64,000 bases of DNA. Source: DASSUW01 sp963803335. GTDB taxonomy: Bacteria; Actinomycetota; Thermoleophilia; Solirubrobacterales; Solirubrobacteraceae. The translations under genes were made by a program, and so were the position numbers. The notes below the pieces were generated by a model. It saw nothing but the letters and a program-made list of their open reading frames with translations. It was not told where the DNA came from and did not search any database. The stretch spans positions 186,001 through 250,000 of the forward strand of contig CAWDME010000009.1 of the NCBI GenBank assembly GCA_963803335.1, given 5' to 3'. Below, one piece after another: positions 58,804-64,000 of this stretch; within the stretch, counting starts at the first letter, position 1; each line of letters begins with the position of its first letter.

Positions 58804-59718
58804 CTACCCGGCCGCAGTAGACGCCGGCAGCGCCGCGGCCGCCGAGCCGATCCCGGCCCACGGATCGCCCCGCTCCGAAAGCCGGTCAGGCACGTCACGC
58901 AGCGTCCACCGCCGCGGCGACAGGTCCTTCGACGACAGCTCCTCCCACGCCAGCGGCGTCGCCACCGGCGCGCCCGGCTTGGCCCGCACCGCATAGGCCG
59001 CCACGGCGGTCTGGGCGTAGGTGTTCCGCGCCGCGTCCACGAGCACCCGCCCGCCCCGGCCCTCTTTGCGCCACGATGTCGTGAGCTGGTCCGGCAGCCG
59101 CCCTGCGACCTCCTCGGCCAGCTCGCCGGCGACCGTGCGCACCGTGTCGGAGTCCGGCCCGCGCCGCAGCGGCGCCACGACGTGGATCCCCCGCGAGCCC
59201 GAGGTCATGGCGTAGGGCGACAGCCCGCGCTCGCGCAGCAGGTCGCCGATCGCCAGCGCGCCGGCGCGGATCGCCTCGAAGTGGTCGTCGCCCTCGTCGG
59301 GCGGGTCGAAGTCGAACACGATCCGATCTGGCTGGTCGGGACGGTCGGCGCGGGCCGTCCACACGTGCGGCGTGATGCAGTTCTGGTTCGCGAGCCAGAC
59401 GAGCGTCGCCGCCTCGCCGCCGACCACCTTCGTGATCTCGCCGCCCTTGCGGCGCGACACGGTCACGCGCCGCACCCACTCCGGCGCGCCCTTCGGGATC
59501 GCCTGCTGGACCACCACGTCCTGGTCGATCCCGGCGTTCCAGCGCCACAGGTTCAGGGGCCGGTCGCGCGTGTGCTCGACCATCGCCGGCGCCACCGCCG
59601 CGTAGTACTCCGCCAGGTCGAGCTTGGTGATCCCGTCGTCCGGGAACAGGACCTTCTCCGGGTGTGAGATCCGCACGCTGCGCCGCCCTGCCTTGATCGT
59701 GGTCTCGGAGGCGGCCAC
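58804..59718 (-). CDS. stand-alone LigD-type primase-polymerase domain protein
   Basis: A 304-residue protein (GTG start) that equals the polymerase (archaeo-eukaryotic primase) domain of LigD. It has HPEKVLFPDDGITKLDL near the start, the catalytic aspartates in VFDFDPPDEGDD, and TSGSRGIHVVAPL. It has no ligase or phosphoesterase domain. Such proteins fill in DNA or RNA ends in nonhomologous end joining or base excision repair. Ku and LigD ligase are not in this window. It sits 24 bp upstream of no other gene of the pathway. Confidence 0.9.
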   Translation of the reverse strand: MAASETTIKAGRRSVRISHPEKVLFPDDGITKLDLAEYYAAVAPAMVEHTRDRPLNLWRWNAGIDQDVVVQQAIPKGAPEWVRRVTVSRRKGGEITKVVGGEAATLVWLANQNCITPHVWTARADRPDQPDRIVFDFDPPDEGDDHFEAIRAGALAIGDLLRERGLSPYAMTSGSRGIHVVAPLRRGPDSDTVRTVAGELAEEVAGRLPDQLTTSWRKEGRGGRVLVDAARNTYAQTAVAAYAVRAKPGAPVATPLAWEELSSKDLSPRRWTLRDVPDRLSERGDPWAGIGSAAAALPASTAAG

Positions 59719-59742
59719 AGACCGCTGTGTATCACGGTGCTG

Positions 59743-60502
59743 TCAGTGGCACTGCATGATTCCGAACACGCGATCGAACCGTCGCGCCTCGAGATCGGCC
59801 CGCGGCATCACGTAGTAGAGGCTCCCAGCGTCCCCGAACATGACGTGCTCCCGCGCATCGAACTGTGCGAGCAGCACCCAATCCTCACCCGCGCGTTCGG
59901 ACGCGCTGTACCGATCGCGCGTGTCCGCAAACACTTGGTCGAACCAGTACGGGATCTCCTCGAGAACGGGCCCTTGGACGTCGCGGGAGCTGCCCAGCAG
60001 CTGATGCTCATAGAGCGCGAGGCCGATCTCATCCATCGCGAAGTAGCGGAACCGGCTCCGATGGTGCGGCTGAGCCACCCGGGTTCGCGGGCTGTTCGAG
60101 CGCGCCGTTCGGAGGCACCCAGAACACGCGGCTGCTCACGAGCCAATCCATGCGCTCCAGCTCGAAGAACTCGAAGTCCCAGTAGAACAGCAGCCAGCCA
60201 TCACGCGGCAGCGGATCCAGGTCGGGCAGCTCGTCGAGATCCACGGCCGCGATGAGGCTGAGCGGGACGCCGCGTGGGTCGATCGGCCACGTCTCACCGA
60301 CCGGGAGGAGCCCAGGACCTCCGAACCGGCTGCGTCCGCCGCCGCCCGCGCGGAGCACGACCGCATCACGCACGCGATCCAACACGGCGGCGATCCCGTC
60401 CGGCGACACGTGCTGCGCGGCCAATGCGCGTGTGAGCCCATCACGTTGCTGGGACAGGGGCGCCCCGCGCTCGGCGAGAGCCAGCAGGTCTTCGGGCGTC
60501 AC
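59743..60502 (-). pseudogene. DUF1963 (YwqG-like) gene split by a frameshift
   Basis: Two overlapping frames together cover a DUF1963 protein. The first (about 157 codons, GTG start) has LLPVGETWPIDPRGVPLSLI and LPRDGWLLFYWDFEFF. The second resumes with RYFAMDEIGLALYEHQLLG and ends in DAGSLYYVMPRADLEARRFDRVFGI, the typical last third. The frame change is one base, somewhere in 60029-60078. The gene start overlaps the gcvPB stop (GTGA), an unusual coupling. It may be broken in the strain or an assembly error. DUF1963 function is unknown. Confidence 0.75.
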
Positions 60503-61950
60503 AACGGCTGGCGGATGACCGGGCGCTTGGCCGCCGCGGCCTCGTCGAGGCGCCGGACCGGCGTGTCGTACGGCGCGCCCTGCGCCACCGACGGGTCTTC
60601 CTCCGCCTCGCGCAGGATCTCCGCCACCGTCTCGGCGAACGCGTCGAGCGTCTCGCGCGTCTCAGTCTCGGTCGGCTCGATCAGCAGCGCCTCGTCGACG
60701 AGCAGCGGGAAGTAGACGGTCGGCGGGTGAAAGTCGTGGTCGAGCAGCCGCTTGGCGAGGTCGAGCGTCTTGATCCCGAGCGCCTTCTTCATCGGCCCGC
60801 CGGTGAGCACGAACTCGTGCATGCACGTGCGGTCGAACGCCGCCGGCAGGTGCTCGCCGCACAACTCGCGCAGCCGCGCCATCAGGTAGTTGGCGTTCAG
60901 CACCGCCGTGTCGGACACCTCGGCCAGCCCGTCGGCGCCCAGCGACAGGATGTACGCGTAGGAGCGCACGAACACGCCGAAGTTGCCCTGGAAGCCGCGC
61001 AGGCGGCCGATCGACTGCGGGCGGTCGAAATCCAGATCGAAGGAGCCGTCGTCGCGCCTGACCACCTGCGGGCGCGGCAGGAACGGCTCGATGCGGTCGC
61101 TCACCGCGATCGGCCCGGCCCCCGGCCCGCCGCCGCCGTGCGGCTGCGTGAACGTCTTGTGCAGGTTGTAGTGGACGATGTCGAAGCCCATGTCGCCCGG
61201 GCGCGCGCGGCCCATCACGGCGTTGAGGTTCGCGCCGTCGTAGTAGAGCGTGGCGCCGGCGTCGTGGACGATCCGCGCGATCTCCACGATGTTGCGATCG
61301 AACACGCCGAGCGTGTTCGGGTTGGTGAGCATCAGCGAGGCGACGTCGTCGCTCAGGTGCGCCCGCAGGTCGTCGAGGTCGACGCCGCCGTCGGCGTCGG
61401 TCCCGAGCTTGACGACGTCGTAGCCGGCCATCGTGACGGTCGCCGGGTTGGTCCCGTGCGCGGTGTCGGGCGTGAGGACCTTGTGCCGGTGCTCGCCGCG
61501 CGACTCGTGGTAGGCGCGTGTGAGCAGCACGCCCGCCAGCTCGCCCTGGGAGCCGGCCGACGGCTGCAGCGACACGTGCGGCAGCCCGGCGATCTCGGCC
61601 AGCGCGCCCTGGAGCTCCCACATCAGCTGGAGTGCGCCCTGGGCGCGCTTGGGCGCCTGCAGCGGGTGCAGCCGCGCGTGCCCGGGCAGCGCCGCCACCC
61701 GCTCGTGCAGCTTCGGGTTGTGCTTCATCGTGCACGAGCCGAGCGGATAGAAGCCCTTGTCGACGTGGAAGTTCTTCGTCGAGAGCGTCGTGTAGTGGCG
61801 GACGATCTCGGGCTCGGAGATCTCCGGCAGCTTCGGCGGCTCGGCTCGCCGGAACTTCTCCGGCAAGGCGCCATCGGCCGGCACGTCGAGTTCCGGCGCC
61901 ACGAACGCGCGGCGGCCCTCGACGGACTTCTCGAAGATCGTCGTGGTCAC
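60499..61950 (-). CDS. gcvPB: glycine dehydrogenase (decarboxylating) subunit 2
   Basis: About 483 residues, GTG start overlapping the gcvPA stop (GTGA). The PLP lysine is in HYNLHKTFTQPHGGGGPG, and TTLSTKNFHVDKGFYPLGSCTMKHNPK at the N-terminal half is diagnostic of the beta subunit. With GcvPA it decarboxylates glycine and passes the aminomethyl group to the GcvH lipoyl arm. The split P-protein (A plus B) is the form found in many actinobacteria and thermophiles. Confidence 0.95.
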   Translation of the reverse strand: MTTTIFEKSVEGRRAFVAPELDVPADGALPEKFRRAEPPKLPEISEPEIVRHYTTLSTKNFHVDKGFYPLGSCTMKHNPKLHERVAALPGHARLHPLQAPKRAQGALQLMWELQGALAEIAGLPHVSLQPSAGSQGELAGVLLTRAYHESRGEHRHKVLTPDTAHGTNPATVTMAGYDVVKLGTDADGGVDLDDLRAHLSDDVASLMLTNPNTLGVFDRNIVEIARIVHDAGATLYYDGANLNAVMGRARPGDMGFDIVHYNLHKTFTQPHGGGGPGAGPIAVSDRIEPFLPRPQVVRRDDGSFDLDFDRPQSIGRLRGFQGNFGVFVRSYAYILSLGADGLAEVSDTAVLNANYLMARLRELCGEHLPAAFDRTCMHEFVLTGGPMKKALGIKTLDLAKRLLDHDFHPPTVYFPLLVDEALLIEPTETETRETLDAFAETVAEILREAEEDPSVAQGAPYDTPVRRLDEAAAAKRPVIRQPL

Positions 61951-63317
61951 GCGTGCACCGCCTCGCGCTCCGCCGCCACGGCCGCGCCGAGCACCTCGGC
62001 CAGCCGGTCGACGTCCGCCTTCGAGCGCTGCTCGGTCAGCGCCACGAGCAAGCCGTCCTCGAACTCGGGATAGTCCGCGCTCAGCGGGTAGCCGGGGTTG
62101 ACGCCGTCGGCCGCGCAGCGCTCGATCACGCGGTCGACCGGCGCGGCCAGCCGCACCGCGAACTCGCGGACGACCGGCTGCTCGTGCAGCAGCTCGACCC
62201 CGTCGATCGCCGCCAGCGCGCGCCGCGCGTACGCGGTGCGGTGCAGTAGCAGGTCCCCGAGCTCGACGATCCCGCGGCGGCCCAGCCACGAGAGGTAGAC
62301 GATCCCGGCCAGCGCGTTGAGCGTCTGCGCGGTCGTGATGTTGTGCGTCGCCTTCTCGCGCCGGATGTGCTGCTCGCGCGTCTGCAGCGTGAGCACGAAG
62401 CCGCGCCTGCCGTCGACGTCGGTGGTCTCGCCGGCGATCCGGCCCGGCATCCGCCGCAAATACCGTTCCTGGGCGGCGAAGAAGCCGAACGACGGGCCGC
62501 CGTAGTCGAGCCGGTTGCCGAGCGGCTGGCCCTCCCCCACCGCGATGTCGACCTCGAAGTCCCCGGGCGGTCGCAGCACGCCGAGCGTGATCGGGTCGCA
62601 CTGGACGACCAAGAGCGCGCCGGTCTCGCGGGCGATCGGGGCGAGCGCCTCGAGGTCCTCGACGGCGCCGAGAAAGTTCGGCTGCTGGAGGAAGACCGCG
62701 GAGACGTCGTCGTCGATCGCCTCGCGCAGAGCGTCGGCGTCGGTCACGCCCGCGCTCAGCGCCACGTCCTCGACCGCGGTGCCGTAGCCGGCGGCGGTGG
62801 TGGCGAGCGCCTCGCGCGAGTGCGGGTGCAGACCGCGCGAGACCACGAACTTGCCGCGCTGGTTCTGCAGCCGCGCCAGCCAGCCGGCCGAGGCCACGGC
62901 CGAAGGCGCCTCGTACAGCGTCGCGTTCGAGACCGGCAGGCCGGTCAGCTCGCTGATCGCCGTCTGGTACTCGAACATCACCTGCAGCGTCCCCTGCGAG
63001 ACCTCGGGCTGGTACGGCGTGTACGGCGTCAGGAACTCCGACCGCGCGAGCAGGGCGTCCACGAGCGCCGGCACGTAGTGGTCGTACATCCCGGCGCCCA
63101 GGAACGAGATCTCGTCGTCGGTCGACACGTTGCGCCGCGCGAGGTCGCGCAGGTACGCGTACACCTCCTGCTCGGGCTTGCCCGGCGGCAGGTCGATCGC
63201 CCGGTCCAGCCGCACGCCCTCCGGGATGTCGGCGAACAGCTCGTCGATCGAGCCGGCGCCGATCGCCTCGAGCATCGCCTCCCGGTCGGCGTCGGTGGCG
63301 GACGTGTAGCGGCTCAA
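61947..63317 (-). CDS. gcvPA: glycine dehydrogenase (decarboxylating) subunit 1
   Basis: About 456 residues. The TTG start (LSRYTSATDADR) overlaps the gcvH stop (TTGA) and fits the family N-terminus. It has SFLGAGMYDHYVPALVDALL, TPYTPYQPEVSQGTLQVMFEYQ and IAVGEGQPLGNRLDYGGPSFGF, the fold-type I alpha-subunit pattern without the PLP lysine. It is the partner of the downstream gcvPB, and the tight overlaps indicate a single translational unit. Confidence 0.94.
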   Translation of the reverse strand: MSRYTSATDADREAMLEAIGAGSIDELFADIPEGVRLDRAIDLPPGKPEQEVYAYLRDLARRNVSTDDEISFLGAGMYDHYVPALVDALLARSEFLTPYTPYQPEVSQGTLQVMFEYQTAISELTGLPVSNATLYEAPSAVASAGWLARLQNQRGKFVVSRGLHPHSREALATTAAGYGTAVEDVALSAGVTDADALREAIDDDVSAVFLQQPNFLGAVEDLEALAPIARETGALLVVQCDPITLGVLRPPGDFEVDIAVGEGQPLGNRLDYGGPSFGFFAAQERYLRRMPGRIAGETTDVDGRRGFVLTLQTREQHIRREKATHNITTAQTLNALAGIVYLSWLGRRGIVELGDLLLHRTAYARRALAAIDGVELLHEQPVVREFAVRLAAPVDRVIERCAADGVNPGYPLSADYPEFEDGLLVALTEQRSKADVDRLAEVLGAAVAAEREAVHA

Positions 63318-63700
63318 GTGAGGCTGCCCTCGTAGGCCGCGCGGTCGAGCAGCTCCTCCACCTCGGAGGCCTCCGAGAGCCGCACCTTCACCAGCCAGCC
63401 GTCGCCGTACGGGTCCTCGTTGATCTTCTCGGGCTCGTCGCCCAAGGCCTCGTTGACCTCGACGATCTCGCCCGACAGCGGCGCCACCACGTCCGACACC
63501 GCCTTCACGGACTCGATCTCCGCGTACGGCTCGTCCTTGCTCACCGTCTTGCCGACCTCGGGCGGGTCGACGAACACGACCTCCCCCAGCTGGTCCTGTG
63601 CGTACCAGGTGATCCCGAACGTGGCGACGTCGCCGTCGATGCGCGCCCAGTCGTGCTCGGGGTGGTACTTGAGGTCGTCGGGATAGCTCGCGTCGGCCAC
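63314..63700 (-). CDS. gcvH: glycine cleavage system H protein
   Basis: A 128-residue carrier with GTG start. The lipoylated lysine is in IESVKAVSDVVAP, and the flanking GxxxxFGITWYAQDQLGEVVFVDPPEVG is the family signature. It shuttles the aminomethyl group from the P to the T protein. It starts 2 bp after gcvT. Normal length. Confidence 0.95.
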   Translation of the reverse strand: MADASYPDDLKYHPEHDWARIDGDVATFGITWYAQDQLGEVVFVDPPEVGKTVSKDEPYAEIESVKAVSDVVAPLSGEIVEVNEALGDEPEKINEDPYGDGWLVKVRLSEASEVEELLDRAAYEGSLT

Positions 63701-63702
63701 GT

Positions 63703-64000
63703 TCAGCGCTCCTTCGAATACAGCGGCTTGGTTGCGATCTCGGCAGCTCGGAGCTTGCCGCGGACATCGATCTCGATCGGGGTACCTGGCTCGGCGTTCG
63801 TGGACGGCACGTAGGCCATTCCGATGCCGATCCCCAGGCAGGGCGACATGGTGCCGGACGTGACCTCGCCGCCGCCCTTCACTGCATTGGCCTGGCGGGC
63901 GATCCCCGGCCCGGTCATCTTGAACGGCACGAGCGTCTCCGCGGGCCCGTTCTCGCGTACGGCGCGCACGGCGTCGGCACCGATGAAGCCCGTGTCCTCC
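63703..64000 (-). CDS. gcvT: aminomethyltransferase (T protein), C-terminal part
   Basis: The window edge cuts the gene, leaving about 98 C-terminal codons. They read EDTGFIGADAVRAVRENG, then GGEVTSGTMSPCLGIGIGMAYV, the conserved C-terminal barrel of GcvT, ending KPLYSKER. The T protein transfers the methylene group to tetrahydrofolate and releases ammonia. It is the first visible gene of gcvT-gcvH-gcvPA-gcvPB; its start lies outside the window. Confidence 0.92.
   Translation of the reverse strand, partial: EDTGFIGADAVRAVRENGPAETLVPFKMTGPGIARQANAVKGGGEVTSGTMSPCLGIGIGMAYVPSTNAEPGTPIEIDVRGKLRAAEIATKPLYSKER

Noticed and set aside
58608..58994. Minus-strand frame across the terminator after the oxidoreductase gene
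   Set aside because: Arg/Pro-rich out-of-frame translation over the LigD-type gene's end; no start signal or domain.
1..64000. tRNA, rRNA, CRISPR, insertion sequence or prophage elements
   Set aside because: None found by reading both strands; no cloverleaf with GTTCGA arms, no repeat-spacer array, and no transposase or integrase motif.

Overview
The window is GC-rich chromosomal DNA with dense genes, many GTG and TTG starts, and 1-14 bp stop/start overlaps between neighbours. Gene content (SMC partners scpA/scpB, actinobacterial-style NarL two-component genes, secreted RTX-like repeat proteins, DUF2304-GT2 fusions, a ScyD-like protein, a stand-alone LigD-type polymerase) fits a deep-branching actinobacterium such as the Thermoleophilia/Solirubrobacterales. 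That placement is inferred from gene content only. No tRNA, rRNA, CRISPR array, insertion sequence or phage gene was seen.

Layout. (1) 0-15.3 kb is a surface-glycan and secreted-protein region. It holds three multi-membrane GT-C glycosyltransferases, two GT2 enzymes, a methyltransferase, a flippase, a UDP-sulfoquinovose synthase homologue (sqdB), a secreted glycosidase-like protein, two tandem RTX-like secreted proteins and a large secreted protein of unknown function. (2) 15.3-19.9 kb is a sulfate-assimilation operon, cysH-tauE-cysD-cysN-cysC, preceded by a frameshifted small membrane gene. (3) 19.9-26.1 kb carries a MacB-like ABC exporter and a receiver / histidine kinase / NarL-regulator operon; matching palindromes lie just upstream of both units. 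(4) 26.1-33.7 kb is a translation/replication-restart cluster, priA-def-fmt-//-rsmB-zinc ribbon-rpe. It is interrupted by an oppositely oriented surface-protein gene with a sigma-28-like promoter. (5) 33.8-38.8 kb has a ScyD-like secreted protein, an orphan DNA methylase, galK and a sodium/solute symporter. (6) 38.8-55.5 kb is a conserved housekeeping string on the minus strand: trpS-scpA-scpB, rluB-aroH-hisC, aroF-tyrA-aroA, cmk-der-metK. Three small accessory groups interrupt it. (7) 55.5-58.8 kb has an MFS exporter, a divergent ArsR-type regulator and an FAD oxidoreductase. (8) 58.8-64 kb has the LigD-type polymerase and a glycine-cleavage operon gcvT-gcvH-gcvPA-gcvPB, with a broken DUF1963 gene coupled to its end.

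Links between regions. The cys operon makes APS, sulfite and PAPS. Sulfite is the substrate for sqdB, whose UDP-sulfoquinovose could feed the nearby glycosyltransferases and flippase. The strongest new regulatory signal lies upstream of aroF. It is a 30-codon leader peptide with seven Phe/Tyr/Trp codons in its last 14 residues, followed by mutually exclusive RNA hairpins: a classic ribosome-mediated attenuator layout for the aroF-tyrA-aroA operon. Other regulatory candidates are the sigma-28-like promoter, the two-component palindromes, a 32-bp palindrome between the MFS and ArsR genes, and a 13-bp-stem hairpin that contains the trpS start codon.
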